A stretch of DNA of 49,330 nucleotides, taken from assembly GCA_945907105.1 (NCBI GenBank), contig CAMDSB010000006.1:1-49330 (forward strand), written 5' to 3'. Numbering within the stretch: position 1 is the first letter of the stretch; every line of letters begins with the position of its first letter. This DNA is from Rickettsia typhi. GTDB lineage: Bacteria; Pseudomonadota; Alphaproteobacteria; Rickettsiales; Rickettsiaceae. Of this stretch, positions 17,973-28,445 are shown piece after piece. The notes under the pieces are model-generated. The model saw only the letters and a program-made list of their open reading frames with translations. It was not told the origin of the DNA and ran no database searches. The translations under genes were made by a program, and so were the position numbers.

Positions 17973-18902
17973 CTAACTCTTCTTGCCAGTAGTCGTTTTT
18001 ACATTGTTGAATATAGTCATAGCTTGTGCAATTACGCTGCTTGGAGATCCCAAGTCTGCTGGTAGCAGAATTGTGTTTGAATCTTTAGCTAGCTTGCCAA
18101 ATGCTTCTATGTATTGATGAGCAACTTTTAAAGACACAGCGTCTTGACCACCATCTTGTTTAATTGCACTAGCGACGATGCTAATACCTTTTGCAGTAGC
18201 CTCAGCAACAAACAATATGGCTTCCCCTTCGCCCTTAGCTCTATTGACCTGATCGGTATATGCTGCCTCAGATTTAAGAACGACTTGAGCCTTTTCACCT
18301 TCAGAAACGTTTATTTGAGCTTGTCTGTGACCTTCTGATTCCATTATTCTTGCACGCTTTTGTCTTTCTGCGGCTACTTCCAGTTCCATTGCTTCAAGGA
18401 TAGTAGTGGGCGGCTGAATATCTTTAATTTCATAGCGCATACACTGAATTCCCCAGTTTGTAGCTGCTTGGTTAATTGAAGAAACAATAGCGTGATTTAA
18501 TGTTTCTCTTTCTTCAAAAGTTCTATCTAGTTTTAATTTGCCAATCTCGGAGCGCATAGTTGTTTGAGCTAGCTGAGTGATTGCATAATATGGATTTTCG
18601 ACACCATAGGAAGCGGCAGTAGCGTCAATAATTTTGACATATAATACTCCGTCTATAAGGAGTGTAACATTGTCATTGGATATTGCCGTTTGTGCATGAA
18701 CATCGACCGCTTGCTCTTTTAGAGTATGTTTGTAAGCTACTCTTTGAATAATTGGAATTATGATATTAAGACCAGGTTCAAGAACCCTGTCGTATTTACC
18801 TAGTCTCTCTAAAATCCATGCTTGTTGTTGGGGAACAATTTTTATCATGAACATTAGCGTTATTATAATCAGAGCACTTATTGATAGTAATAATAAATCC
18901 AT
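17973..18902 (-). CDS. SPFH/Band 7 (stomatin-like) membrane protein
   Basis: A 309-residue protein with one N-terminal membrane segment (about residues 2-22) and an SPFH domain. Landmarks are IVPQQQAWILERLGKYDRVL, GLNIIIPIIQRVAYKHTLKE, and LAQTTMRSEIGKLKLD. The coiled-coil region is EVAAERQKRARIMESEGHRQ, with DGGQDAVSLKVAHQYIEAF at the end. This is the paraslipin/QmcA group, which forms large rings in the membrane and is often tied to protease control. The usual partner NfeD is not next to it. It is divergent from mraZ across about 257 bp. Confidence 0.92.
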   Translation of the reverse strand: MDLLLLSISALIIITLMFMIKIVPQQQAWILERLGKYDRVLEPGLNIIIPIIQRVAYKHTLKEQAVDVHAQTAISNDNVTLLIDGVLYVKIIDATAASYGVENPYYAITQLAQTTMRSEIGKLKLDRTFEERETLNHAIVSSINQAATNWGIQCMRYEIKDIQPPTTILEAMELEVAAERQKRARIMESEGHRQAQINVSEGEKAQVVLKSEAAYTDQVNRAKGEGEAILFVAEATAKGISIVASAIKQDGGQDAVSLKVAHQYIEAFGKLAKDSNTILLPADLGSPSSVIAQAMTIFNNVKTTTGKKS

Positions 18903-19159
18903 AAATCTAATCCATTAATTTAATTTGTTAGTCACTATAGTATATCACGAAGAGCTTTCGATAAGAAATACTGCTTTAAAAAATGATAAAAATCACGGGT
19001 GGCTGCAAACTTGTTACCTAAATATCACTTGACTCTATTAAAAATTAGCCTTATTTTCCATCCAAGACCATAAAAACCCATATTAACCCATTTCTTACCA
19101 AATTTTGTGTTAGACTATATTCAAGGCAGAATGCGCCATACTTATTGCGACTTAAAAAT

Positions 19160-19624
19160 ATGAATATTTTTCTTTCTAAGTATGTAAATAAAATCGATGT
19201 AAAGGGTAGAGTGTCAATTCCTGCCAGCTATCGGTCTGCTCTTGGGGCGGAAAATTTTAACGGCATCATTGTTTATCCCTCTTTTAAAAATAATTGCATT
19301 GAAGCGTGTAGTATGTCTCATCTGGAGGCGCTTAGCAGGATCATTCAGAGGCTTGATCCATATTCCGATGAAAGAGATGCTTTTGAAACTATTGTTCTTG
19401 GAGAAGCAATTCAGCTTCAGTTTGATAATGAGGGTAGAGTTACATTGCCTTCTTATTTAACTGCTCAAATTGGCATTGCTAATCAAGCGTGTTTTGTAGG
19501 AAAGGGGCTGGTATTTGAGATCTGGAATCCTGATAATTTTGAAAAATATTTAAAATCTGCGCGACTGATTGCTCAAGAAAATAGATCGATTCTGAAAAAT
19601 AGAAAAGATAGTTCAGGAGAGTAG
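19160..19624 (+). CDS. mraZ: Transcriptional regulator MraZ
   Basis: MraZ is an AbrB-fold DNA-binding protein that represses the dcw operon it heads. Two AbrB/MraZ repeats are seen: [19 protein letters not shown] near the start and [18 protein letters not shown] in the middle. The frame runs back to a TTG at 19145. I choose the ATG at 19160, giving the standard start [17 protein letters not shown] and 154 residues. It is followed 3 bp later by rsmH. I looked for the repeated GTGGG-type MraZ operator upstream and did not find a clear one. Confidence 0.93.
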   Translation: MNIFLSKYVNKIDVKGRVSIPASYRSALGAENFNGIIVYPSFKNNCIEACSMSHLEALSRIIQRLDPYSDERDAFETIVLGEAIQLQFDNEGRVTLPSYLTAQIGIANQACFVGKGLVFEIWNPDNFEKYLKSARLIAQENRSILKNRKDSSGE

Positions 19625-19627
19625 ATT

Positions 19628-20593
19628 ATGGGTTCAAGTAAGGTAGCAGAGAACAAGTCCAATCTTCCCCATCGTTCTGTGTTGCTTAATGAAGTTGTGG
19701 AGTATTTATCTATAAAAGATGGCGGTAGGTATCTTGACTGCACATTTGGTGCTGGTGGATATACTCGAGCAATTTTATCAAGCAATAATTGCTATGTCAC
19801 TGCTCTTGATCAAGATCCGACCGTAATAAATTTTGCAAATGACGTCTCTTCCGACTATGGAGATAGATTTAATTTTATTCAAACAAATTTTTCTGAGGCA
19901 AATTTAAAGTTAAAGGGTCAAAAATTTGATGGAATAGTGCTTGATTTAGGAATTTCTTCAATGCAAGTAGATCAAGCTGCAAGAGGCTTTTCTTTTATGC
20001 AAGATGGTCCACTTGATATGAGAATGAGTGCTGCAGGCATGAGTGCGGCAGAGTTTGTGGAAACCGCGTCTGAACAAGAAATAGCTGATATTATATATAA
20101 GTATGGAGAAGAAGTACAATCTAGAGCAATAGCAAAAAATATTGTTTCCTATCGAGAGACTAATCCTATTGATACAACATTAAAGCTAGCTGAAATTATT
20201 CGCCAGTCAAAGCATTATCGTTCTGAAAAAATAGATCCAGCCACAAAAACTTTTCAAGCTATCAGAATATACGTTAATGATGAGTTGGGAGCTTTGGAAC
20301 GATTCCTAGCTAATGTAGAAGATTTACTAGTTACAGGCGGTAGAATTATCGTGGTTTCTTTTCATTCGCTGGAAGATAGTATTGTTAAGAATTTTTTTAA
20401 AGAATGTTCTGTAAAAAAAATTGCTAAATCCAAATACTCAAAAAAAGAAGAGAACCTTCCGCAAGGAAAGTGGCTCGGAATTATTACTAAAAAACCTGTG
20501 GTTCCTACGAGAGAGGAGGTTCAAGAGAATCCTAGATCTAGATCGGCCAAATTAAGGGTTGCTGAAAAAATAGGAGGTAACAATGTTACTTGA
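19628..20593 (+). CDS. rsmH: 16S rRNA m4C1402 methyltransferase RsmH
   Basis: RsmH (MraW) N4-methylates C1402 in the decoding centre of 16S rRNA. The 321-residue protein begins with HRSVLLNEVVEYLSIKDGG, followed by the SAM site YLDCTFGAGGYTRAIL. The middle has DGIVLDLGISSMQVDQAARGF and GPLDMRM, with RVAEK close to the C-terminus after PRSRSAKLR. It follows mraZ by 3 bp with a CAGGAGAG site upstream, and overlaps ftsL by 11 bp, so these genes are translationally linked. Confidence 0.96.
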   Translation: MGSSKVAENKSNLPHRSVLLNEVVEYLSIKDGGRYLDCTFGAGGYTRAILSSNNCYVTALDQDPTVINFANDVSSDYGDRFNFIQTNFSEANLKLKGQKFDGIVLDLGISSMQVDQAARGFSFMQDGPLDMRMSAAGMSAAEFVETASEQEIADIIYKYGEEVQSRAIAKNIVSYRETNPIDTTLKLAEIIRQSKHYRSEKIDPATKTFQAIRIYVNDELGALERFLANVEDLLVTGGRIIVVSFHSLEDSIVKNFFKECSVKKIAKSKYSKKEENLPQGKWLGIITKKPVVPTREEVQENPRSRSAKLRVAEKIGGNNVT

Positions 20594-20975
20594 AAAGTCA
20601 CCTGTATATATAGTTGCTATAGTATGTTTAATATCAGTTTATGCATTATTTACTATAAAAGAAAATGTTATGAGTATCAAAGGTGAGCTAACGGAGGTTA
20701 ATAGCCAGGTTCAAGACGAGGTGGATAAAATTCATCTATTAAAAGCTGAATTGGCCTATTTGACTTCTCCCTCAAGATTAAAAGCTTTAAATGATCAATA
20801 TGTAAAGCTATCTGATACTAATCTATCTCAGATGGAGATCGATCCAAATACCAAAGATGAAAGGATACTTGAAGTTAGACAGCTCGCTAGTGTTAAGATA
20901 AGAAGTGAAAATACCAAATGGAGATATAGAAAGGGGCCAAGCAAGTATGTAACTATGGCGGCTGGTAAAAAATAA
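20583..20975 (+). CDS. ftsL: FtsL-like cell division protein
   Basis: A 130-residue bitopic membrane protein with a short N-terminus, one membrane span (about residues 8-26, YIVAIVCLISVYALFTI) and a periplasmic coiled coil (IKGELTEVNSQVQDEVDKIH). It then has LTSPSRLKALNDQYVKL, the usual FtsL ending pattern. FtsL bridges FtsQ/FtsB and FtsW/FtsI in the divisome. Sequence conservation in this family is low, so the call relies on architecture plus its place between rsmH and ftsI. A GGAGG site inside rsmH precedes the ATG. An unusual basic tail (residues about 110-130) follows. Confidence 0.85.
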   Translation: MLLEKSPVYIVAIVCLISVYALFTIKENVMSIKGELTEVNSQVQDEVDKIHLLKAELAYLTSPSRLKALNDQYVKLSDTNLSQMEIDPNTKDERILEVRQLASVKIRSENTKWRYRKGPSKYVTMAAGKK

Positions 20976-21233
20976 TACCAATTTACAAAATTAAAGGCAC
21001 AAAAGCTTTGGCGTGAATTTAGTGTCTTCCTATAAACATAAGTTCCTGGTGCTCTCCGCGTGAGCACGTTTGTTCATTTTAATTTTGGAGAGATATTAGG
21101 CTAAAATATTAGTAGTATTTTGCTGATGTTTTTAACCATATAAATCAAGGATCATTAGTTGCCAGTAATTTTTGTCGCAAAAATTATAAAAATAAGATAT
21201 ATATCGTGTCAACAGATAAGACTTCTTTAAGAA

Positions 21234-23117
21234 ATGAGTAATCTAATTAAAAATATTAATCGACTAGTTTTTGGGGGGAGAAGCTATATCATCGCTCTTC
21301 TTCGGGCGGTCATTTACTATTTACTATATTTGAGAATAGCTTTGCTTAAAAGTTTTCACGTTTTATTTGTAAAGCGAATAAGAATCAAGTCAGTGATCCA
21401 AAATGTTGGTAGTGCATTTGTTAGGAAGATATCTTTAAAATCTTTATTTAGTTGGGATTTATCTCACTCAGTTTCTCGAGTTCGGATTTTTGTTGTAATA
21501 ATCGGATTTTCTTTAATTTTTCTTGTAATAAGTGTCAGGCTGCTAGTCGTGGCTAGTAGCGATTATATAAATTTTCAAAAAACAATGAGTCGTAAATCGA
21601 CACACAGAGTTGACATTACTGATAGAAATAATAATTTACTTGCAGTAAATCTTCCTGGAGCTTCTTTATATGCTAATCCCAGAAAGATTGCTGAACCAGA
21701 GGAGTCGCTAAAAAAATTACTACTTGTAATTCCTGACCTAGATGCAAAAAGAATCTTGGCTGATTTAAAAAGTAACAAAAGTTTTGTTTGGATAAAAAGA
21801 GATGTCACTCCACTTGAGCATGAAAAAATATATAACCTTGGTATGCCAGGTTTTGGTTTTGAAAGAGAGCAAAAAAGAATCTATACATATGGTAATTTGC
21901 TATCGCATGTAATTGGTTATGTTGGTAGAGATATGAATGGGCTTGCAGGTATTGAGCAATTTTTTGAAAAATTCATTACTGGTCAGAAAGAAAAGGAAGA
22001 TAGAACGACTATGGGCGATGTTCTCCAGCTTTCAATTGATGTTCGTATTCAGAATATTCTCAGTGAAGAAATGGAAATAGTCATGAAGAAATTCAGGGCT
22101 AAAGGGGCTGCTGGAATAATAGTTGATCCAAATAATGGAGAAATTTTAGCTCTAGTAAGTAAACCTGATTTCGATCCACATAACCCTGGGGCGGCAAAAT
22201 CTGAGCAGTTATTCAATATGGTCTCGCAAGGGGTGTATGAAATGGGCTCTGGCATGAAAGCTTTAACTGTAGCGGTTGGCCTTGACACTGGTTCTACAAC
22301 AATTAACGATGCTTATGATTTGAGTTATCTTCGGGTGCAAGGGTTTCAAGTTAAAGATCATCCACGTCCTCTAAAAGGGTGGCACTCAGTGCCGCATATT
22401 TTTCTGAAATCAAGTAATGTTGGTTTAGCACAGATTATTCTAGCAACAGGTAAGCAAAATATACTTGAATATCTAAGAAAATTAAAGCTACTCGAACCAT
22501 TGGAAATTGAAGTCCTTGAAAGATCAAGGCCCCTGTTCCCAAATTTTTCACGATGGACTGATTTAAGTTTAATAACTATGTCCTACGGCTATGGAATATC
22601 TGTGAGTCCAGCGCATTTTATACAAGCAATGATGCCTATTATAAATGGAGGTACGATCTATCCATTAACTTTGATAAAAAGAGATCCTAAAGAAAAGTTA
22701 ACAGGAGAAAGAGTGTTCCAAGAGAGCACTTCGTTAGCTATGAGGAAGCTTATGCGTCTTGTTGTTAGTGATGGTACTGGTTCCAAGGCTGAAGTTAAAG
22801 GCTATTACGTTGGTGGCAAAACAGGGACGGCCAATATTGCCCATGCTGGTGGATATGACAAGAACAGAAGAATGTCCTCTTTCTTTGGGATTGTTCCCGC
22901 CTCCAATCCAAAATATATGATATATATAGTTTATAATGAGCCAGTGGGAATTAAAGAGTCATTTGGTTTTGCTGGAGGGGGATGGACTGCTGCTCCAACT
23001 GTTGGTGCTGTTCTTAGGCGGTTAGTCGCACTTTATGGCATAACAAAGCTTGATGAGGAGAGTGAAGAAATACAAGAGTTAAATAACATTGAGTACAAAA
23101 TAAGAGATGAAACTTAA
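21234..23117 (+). CDS. ftsI: Peptidoglycan transpeptidase FtsI (PBP3)
   Basis: FtsI cross-links septal peptidoglycan. The 627-residue protein has one membrane span at about residues 87-107 (IFVVIIGFSLIFLVISVRLL), a pedestal domain starting with HRVDITDRNNNLLAV, and a transpeptidase domain. All three penicillin-binding motifs are present: SGMK (in YEMGSGMKALT), SSN (KSSNVGLA) and KTGT (VGGKTGTANI). The cytoplasmic N-terminus, about 85 residues, is long and rich in basic residues. A 258-bp gap separates it from ftsL, long for this cluster and containing only a small hairpin. Its 3' end overlaps murE by 11 bp. Confidence 0.95.
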   Translation: MSNLIKNINRLVFGGRSYIIALLRAVIYYLLYLRIALLKSFHVLFVKRIRIKSVIQNVGSAFVRKISLKSLFSWDLSHSVSRVRIFVVIIGFSLIFLVISVRLLVVASSDYINFQKTMSRKSTHRVDITDRNNNLLAVNLPGASLYANPRKIAEPEESLKKLLLVIPDLDAKRILADLKSNKSFVWIKRDVTPLEHEKIYNLGMPGFGFEREQKRIYTYGNLLSHVIGYVGRDMNGLAGIEQFFEKFITGQKEKEDRTTMGDVLQLSIDVRIQNILSEEMEIVMKKFRAKGAAGIIVDPNNGEILALVSKPDFDPHNPGAAKSEQLFNMVSQGVYEMGSGMKALTVAVGLDTGSTTINDAYDLSYLRVQGFQVKDHPRPLKGWHSVPHIFLKSSNVGLAQIILATGKQNILEYLRKLKLLEPLEIEVLERSRPLFPNFSRWTDLSLITMSYGYGISVSPAHFIQAMMPIINGGTIYPLTLIKRDPKEKLTGERVFQESTSLAMRKLMRLVVSDGTGSKAEVKGYYVGGKTGTANIAHAGGYDKNRRMSSFFGIVPASNPKYMIYIVYNEPVGIKESFGFAGGGWTAAPTVGAVLRRLVALYGITKLDEESEEIQELNNIEYKIRDET

Positions 23118-24567
23118 ATTACAAAAGCTATTTGTAGAAAAAAATATCAAAGCTATTTCATTTGATTCACGAAATGTAAATCCCGGTGATGCTTTTTTTG
23201 CAATTCGTGGTGAAAATTGTGATGGTAATAAGTTCATACAAGAAGCTCTTAAAAAGGATGCTTCGTTAGTTTTTACGGATGACAAGAGTTATACATTTAA
23301 TACAGAAAAAGTGATATGTATAGAAAACGTAAGAATGAGTCTCGCAATTGCAGCTGAGATACTATATCCGAAAAAACCAACTAACATTATAGCCGTGACA
23401 GGGACAAATGGAAAAAGCTCCGTAGTGTCATATGTTCACCAAATCTTATCATTACTTGGAAAAACTAGCGCTTGCATTGGTACTTTGGGTTTGGAGTCTA
23501 ATGCAAAATTAATAGGTGATTTTAATAATATTGAAAAATCTTCTCAAACAACCAGTGACCCAGTTAGTTTTAGAAAAATACTCAATATTCTACAGAAAAG
23601 TGGTGTAGAGAATGTTGCGTTCGAAGCTTCGAGCCACGGTATAGATCAAAAAAGGCTTGGAGATATTCAAGTCAAGTCTGCGGCATTTACAAGTTTCTCG
23701 CAGGATCACTTAGAATATCATAAAACGATGGAAAATTATCTAAGAGCCAAGCTCAGGCTTTTTAGTGATAATTTAGTAGATGGTGGTGAAGCTGTAATTA
23801 ATTCCGAGATATTATTTTTTGATTCAATTAAGAAATTTTTAGAAGAGCATTCAATTCAATATTTTACTGTGGGTAGGGGTGGTAATATTAATGTAATTGA
23901 TTGTGCTGGAAGTGTTGTGGGTCAAGAAATTTCTTTTGAGTTCTTGCAAAAAAAATACAACTTCTCTACAAGTATTATTGGCTCTTTTCAAGCGACCAAC
24001 ATATTGATAGCAGCAAAATTAGTCTATAACCTAGGGTTTATATTTGATGATATTATCCGAGTGTTGCCAAAATTAGAAGCAGTTCGTGGGCGGCTACAAA
24101 GAATTACAGAGCCGAATTCTGATTTTCAAGTATTTGTTGATTATGCTCATACTCCTGATGCTTTGATGCAATCTCTAAGCGAGCTTAAAAAAATAAAAAC
24201 TGAGGCTGGAAAACTCTGGGTAGTTTTTGGGTGTGGGGGTGATAGAGATGCTCTAAAGCGTCCAATAATGGGCAAAATCGCAACAGATATTGCAGATTAT
24301 GTAGTGATAACTGACGATAATCCGCGCACCGAAGATGCAAATAAGATTAGAAATTAGATTGCGTTTGGTGCAGCAAATAGTACTGAAATAGCAGATCGTA
24401 AAGAGGCTATTACAAGTACAATTGAAAAATTAGAGAGTGGAGATATATTGCTTGTTGCTGGAAAAGGACATGAAGATTATCAAATAATAGGGCACGAAAT
24501 CAAGGAATTTAGTGATATAGCAATTGCTACTAAAATGTTAAAAAACATGCTAGAAAGGAAAGTGTAA
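23107..24567 (+). pseudogene. murE: UDP-MurNAc-tripeptide synthetase MurE, interrupted by an in-frame TAG
   Basis: MurE adds meso-diaminopimelate to UDP-MurNAc-L-Ala-D-Glu. The N-terminal domain starts with ISFDSRNVNPGDAFFAIRGE. The central ATP site AVTGTNGKSSVVSYVHQIL and the C-terminal FVDYAHTPDALMQSL and TDDNPRTED (the diaminopimelate-recognition DNPR) are all clear. Translation stops at TAG 24355-24357 after 416 codons. In the same frame the next 69 codons to TAA at 24565 encode the rest of MurE, including the LLVAGKGHEDYQI motif that contacts the substrate. The sum is 486 residues, a normal length. A single base change, for example GAG to TAG, explains it. Without the tail the enzyme should be impaired. 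It could also be a sequencing error or a readthrough site. Confidence 0.88.
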
Positions 24568-24608
24568 TAATGATATATTCAGTGGAAATCAAATAGAGGT
24601 TTTTTGTA

Positions 24609-25991
24609 ATGATTTGGACAACCCAAGAATTGAGTAAAGCATTGTCACTGAGCATTGCTGGTAATAGCGAATTTGGCAAAGTGCAGTTTAACTCTAAGGA
24701 TATTGAGCAAGGAGATATCTTTATTGCATTAAAAGGTATGCGTGATGGACATGAATTTGTTGAAGATGCCTTAAATAGGGGGGCTGGCGCTGCGATTGTG
24801 TCCAAAAAAGTGGTTGGGGTTGATCAGGCTAAGCTAATATTAGTAGAGGATACGTATGAAGCTTTGATGGATTTAGCTGAATTTAAACGTAGAAATTCAC
24901 AAGCCAAATTTATTACAATAACTGGCAGCGTTGGAAAAACTAGTACAAAAGAAGCAACAAAAATAATGCTTAGTGCTTATGGAAAAACGCATGCGAGTCA
25001 TGGGAATTTTAATAATTATTTAGGAGTGCCTCTTTGTTTAGCATCGATGCCAAATGATACCCAATATGCGGTAATTGAGATGGGGATGAGCGCTAAAGGA
25101 GAGCTTAGTGAGCTTAGTAAGCTTGCTATACCTGATGTTGCTTTAATTACAGCTATTTCTGAAGGACACATAGAGTCTTTTAACTCTGTGGGAGAAATCG
25201 CTGATGCTAAATGCGAAATATTTGAAGGAATGGATATTAATGAAGGAATAGCAATTGTTAACCGTGACATTACCACTTATGAACGGTGCCTACAGAATAT
25301 TGATCGAGCTGGAATGCAGAACGTACAAACTTTTGGTAAGAAAGTGGATTCTGGGGTAAGGTTGGTTTCGAGCGAAATTTTGGAGGATGATACTTTAAGA
25401 TTATCGTATAATATTGATGGTGAAGAGTTAGAGTTAGTTATGCCACTCATACCAGTTCACTTGGCTGAGAATTTTGCGGCTGCTTTTGCTGTTATAAAGG
25501 CTCTAAAGCTTGATCCAGAAGAGGCGGCGGCGGCAATATCTTCATTCGTTCCTCTTATTGGCAGAGGTGCTTCGGTGAACGTAAAGCATAATGAAAAGGA
25601 ATATAAAATTATTTGTGACTATTATAATGCTAATCCTCAATCAATGAATGCTGCTTTAGAATACTTAAGTTTGTTTGATAATGAGAATAAAGTTGCTGTA
25701 CTTGGGGACATGGGTGGGCTTGGTAAATTTGCGCGTGAACTTCACATGAGTATAGTTCCGCCGATTAAAGATTCTGGGGTAAAAAAGTTATTTTTAGTTG
25801 GTGAAAACATGAAACAACTCAAAAACGAATTTGATAAAGATATTAAAGTATTTTGCTTTGATGATGCTGAAGTGCTAGGTGCAGAAATTGATAAACATAT
25901 CCTCGGAGGTGAATTAATACTTATCAAGGGTTCAAGAAGTGTAGGGCTAGAAAGAGTAGCGACTAAGCTAGGAGTTAAGAATGCTCTATAA
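24609..25991 (+). CDS. murF: UDP-MurNAc-pentapeptide synthetase MurF
   Basis: MurF joins D-Ala-D-Ala to the UDP-MurNAc-tripeptide, the last cytoplasmic peptide step. The 460-residue protein has the N-terminal [21 protein letters not shown], the ATP-binding [18 protein letters not shown], and [12 protein letters not shown] with [12 protein letters not shown]. The C-terminal part has [14 protein letters not shown] and [16 protein letters not shown]. It begins 41 bp after the end of the full-length murE frame and overlaps mraY by 11 bp. It looks intact, in contrast to murE. Confidence 0.95.
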   Translation: MIWTTQELSKALSLSIAGNSEFGKVQFNSKDIEQGDIFIALKGMRDGHEFVEDALNRGAGAAIVSKKVVGVDQAKLILVEDTYEALMDLAEFKRRNSQAKFITITGSVGKTSTKEATKIMLSAYGKTHASHGNFNNYLGVPLCLASMPNDTQYAVIEMGMSAKGELSELSKLAIPDVALITAISEGHIESFNSVGEIADAKCEIFEGMDINEGIAIVNRDITTYERCLQNIDRAGMQNVQTFGKKVDSGVRLVSSEILEDDTLRLSYNIDGEELELVMPLIPVHLAENFAAAFAVIKALKLDPEEAAAAISSFVPLIGRGASVNVKHNEKEYKIICDYYNANPQSMNAALEYLSLFDNENKVAVLGDMGGLGKFARELHMSIVPPIKDSGVKKLFLVGENMKQLKNEFDKDIKVFCFDDAEVLGAEIDKHILGGELILIKGSRSVGLERVATKLGVKNAL

Positions 25992-27069
25992 CATACTTGT
26001 TCCTTTCGCGCATAAATTTCATATTGCTAATTTATTCACATATATTAGTTTCAGAAGTGGACTTGCAATCTTGGTAAGCATGGCACTTTCTTTATATATG
26101 GGGCCTAAGCTGATTCGATATCTTAGAGGCATGCAAAAAAATGGCCAGCCAATTAGAGACGATGGACCGGCGAGTCATTTTAGTAAAGCTGGTACGCCGA
26201 CAATGGGTGGGTTAATGATTCTAGGGTCGACCACGCTTACAACATTACTATTGGCTAATTTATCTAATCCATATATTTGGATTGTACTTTTTGTGCTAGT
26301 TTCATTCGGAATACTGGGGTTTATTGATGATTATGAAAAAGTAAGTAAAAATAATTATCTTGGTGTTAGTGGGAGAAGGAAGCTAGTTATTCAGTTCGTA
26401 ATTAGTGGGGTTGCATTCATTGCTATTTGGTATTGTTCTAGGCCAGAATTTGCAACGCAACTAGCTTTTCCCTTTTTTAAAAATCTGTTTTTGGATTTAG
26501 GGTATTTCTATATACCATTTGCTATGGTTGTAATTATTGGTTCGTCTAATGCTGTAAATCTGACTGATGGGCTAGATGGCTTGGCGATAGGATCTATAGC
26601 AATTGCAGTAGCATCTTTTGGTTTAATTTCGTACCTAGTAGGTAACAGCATATATGCAAACTATTTACAGATAATTCACGTGCCACATGTTGGAGAGCTT
26701 ACGGTTTTGTGTGCAGCGATAATAGGCAGTAGTCTGGGATTTTTATGGTACAATGCGCAGCCTGCGGAAATATTTATGGGAGATACGGGGAGCTTGTCAT
26801 TGGGCGGAGTAATTGGAACAATAAGTGTTATTACTAAACATGAGTTGGTTCTTTGTATTATTGGCGGCGTATTTGTTATTGAGACATTATCAGTGATAAT
26901 TCAAGTTTTGTATTTTAAAAAAACCGGCGGAAAAAGAATATTTCTTATGGCTCCATTGCACCATCATTTTGAGAAAAAAGGCTGGCCAGAATCAAAGGTG
27001 GTAATAAGATTTTGGATCTTGGCGATAGTTTTTGCATTGATTGGCTTGTCTTCATTGAAATTGAGATAG
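25981..27069 (+). CDS. mraY: Phospho-MurNAc-pentapeptide transferase MraY
   Basis: MraY transfers phospho-MurNAc-pentapeptide to undecaprenyl phosphate to make lipid I. The 362-residue protein has about ten membrane spans. Its family signatures are [62 protein letters not shown] and the [19 protein letters not shown] loop. The catalytic aspartates (DDYEK, NLTDG, GDTGS) are all kept. It is the last dcw gene in this window. murD, ftsW and murG, which usually follow, are replaced by queE only 4 bp downstream. Confidence 0.96.
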   Translation: MLYNILVPFAHKFHIANLFTYISFRSGLAILVSMALSLYMGPKLIRYLRGMQKNGQPIRDDGPASHFSKAGTPTMGGLMILGSTTLTTLLLANLSNPYIWIVLFVLVSFGILGFIDDYEKVSKNNYLGVSGRRKLVIQFVISGVAFIAIWYCSRPEFATQLAFPFFKNLFLDLGYFYIPFAMVVIIGSSNAVNLTDGLDGLAIGSIAIAVASFGLISYLVGNSIYANYLQIIHVPHVGELTVLCAAIIGSSLGFLWYNAQPAEIFMGDTGSLSLGGVIGTISVITKHELVLCIIGGVFVIETLSVIIQVLYFKKTGGKRIFLMAPLHHHFEKKGWPESKVVIRFWILAIVFALIGLSSLKLR

Positions 27070-27073
27070 CTCT

Positions 27074-27751
27074 ATGCGTGGGAATAATCCAAAAAGAGCT
27101 GCGGAATTTGGAGATGGCTCGGTACTTAAAGTTCAAAAAATTTTTAAAACATTACAGGGAGAAGGCCCGAATGCTGGCGTGCCTGCGATTTTTGTAAGGC
27201 TGGGAGGATGCAATCTAGCTTGTGCCTTTTGTGATACGGATTTTGAAACGTTTGTTGAGACTAAGCTTGACGAAATGATATCCCAAGTTCGACGATTAAG
27301 TTTAAATGATAAGGGTGTTAAATCAGTAAATCTAGTAGTGATTACTGGAGGCGAGCCTTTTCGTCAAGAAATATCGCAGTTATGTGATGTACTATTAAAG
27401 GATAATTATGCCCTACAAATTGAGACTAATGGCACGATTTATAGGACAATTTCTAAAGATGTTGAAATTATTTGTTCTCCAAAGGTTGTGGCAGGCAGTT
27501 ATCTTTCAATAAGAGAAGATCTGCTGCCTAATATCAGTGCATTTAAATTTCTTATTTCGTCTAATATAAAGGAATATTCCTCTGTACCTGAATTGGGGCA
27601 GAAAAAATGTAATATACCGGTTTTTGTTCAAGCAATGGATGAGTATAAAGAGGAAATTAATATACAAAACCTTAAACTTGCTGTTGATATAGCGATAAAT
27701 AACGGTTATCGTTTATCGTATCAAATTCACAAGGATCTTGGAATAGAGTAA
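27074..27751 (+). CDS. queE: 7-carboxy-7-deazaguanine synthase QueE
   Basis: A radical SAM enzyme that makes 7-carboxy-7-deazaguanine on the way to preQ0 and queuosine. The 225-residue protein shows KIFKTLQGEGPNAGVPAIFVR, the iron-sulfur motif CNLACAFCDT, and VVITGGEPFRQEISQL. The short CX3CX2C spacing fits QueE. The C-terminal YRLSYQIHKDLGIE is also typical. It begins 4 bp after the mraY stop and is followed 5 bp later by queC, so the modified-base genes share the cell-wall transcript. Confidence 0.93.
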   Translation: MRGNNPKRAAEFGDGSVLKVQKIFKTLQGEGPNAGVPAIFVRLGGCNLACAFCDTDFETFVETKLDEMISQVRRLSLNDKGVKSVNLVVITGGEPFRQEISQLCDVLLKDNYALQIETNGTIYRTISKDVEIICSPKVVAGSYLSIREDLLPNISAFKFLISSNIKEYSSVPELGQKKCNIPVFVQAMDEYKEEINIQNLKLAVDIAINNGYRLSYQIHKDLGIE

Positions 27752-27756
27752 TTTTT

Positions 27757-28443
27757 ATGAAAAAAGCAGTTGTTTTGGTTAGTGGTGGTCTAGATTCGTC
27801 GACAGTGCTTGCGATGCTAGATAAAGATGGGTACGAGATATATGCTCTAAGTTTTAATTACTCTCAGACTCATTTGGTTGAAATAGCAAAGATCAAGAGT
27901 TTTATTACAAATTACAGTGTGAAAGCCCATCAAGTTATTAATTTGGATTTATCTGCATTTAGTACTTCTGCGTTAATAGATAAGGCAATTAAGGTTCCTA
28001 AATACTTAAGTGCAAGCGAGATAGGTGATAAAATCCCAGTAACCTATGTGCCCGCAAGAAATACTATATTTTTGAGTTATGCTCTTGGCTACGCTGAGGT
28101 TGTTGGTGCTTTAGATATATTCATTGGAGCACATATGACTGATTCGGCAAATTACCCTGATTGTAGACCAGAATATCTTAAGAGTTTTGAGGCAATGGCA
28201 AATTTGGCAACAAAGCTTGGTGTAGAGGGGAATAAGGTTAATATCAACGCACCCCTAATTAATATGTCAAAAGCAGAAATTGTTGCAAAAGGTCTTGAGC
28301 TTGGAGTTGATTACTCACAAACCATATCATGTTATGATCCAACCCCGTCGGCAGTATCTTGTGGAAAGTGCCATGCGTGTTTAGTTCGTTTAGAAGCTTT
28401 TGAAACAAATGGCCAAGTAGACCGCATTCAATATGTGAGGTAA
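27757..28443 (+). CDS. queC: 7-cyano-7-deazaguanine synthase QueC
   Basis: QueC converts 7-carboxy-7-deazaguanine to preQ0 using ATP and ammonia. The 228-residue protein starts with the PP-loop VVLVSGGLDSSTVLAML and has VTYVPARNTIFLSYAL and IFIGAHMTDSANYPDCRPEY. It ends with the zinc-binding cysteine cluster SCGKCHACLVRLEAF. With the adjacent queE it forms half of the preQ0 route; queD and queF are not in the window. A GNAT gene starts 2 bp after the stop. Confidence 0.95.
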   Translation: MKKAVVLVSGGLDSSTVLAMLDKDGYEIYALSFNYSQTHLVEIAKIKSFITNYSVKAHQVINLDLSAFSTSALIDKAIKVPKYLSASEIGDKIPVTYVPARNTIFLSYALGYAEVVGALDIFIGAHMTDSANYPDCRPEYLKSFEAMANLATKLGVEGNKVNINAPLINMSKAEIVAKGLELGVDYSQTISCYDPTPSAVSCGKCHACLVRLEAFETNGQVDRIQYVR

Positions 28444-28445
28444 TA

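Noticed and set aside
19010..19159. MraZ operator (repeated GTGGG boxes) upstream of mraZ
   Set aside because: Only a single CGGGTGGC-like stretch was seen near 18997; no regular repeat spacing, so no operator is called.
24355..24357. Reassigned genetic code (TAG read as sense) as explanation for murE
   Set aside because: Many other genes in the window end in TAG (for example terminase at 9084 and mraY at 27067), so a genome-wide reassignment is not supported; site-specific readthrough is left open.
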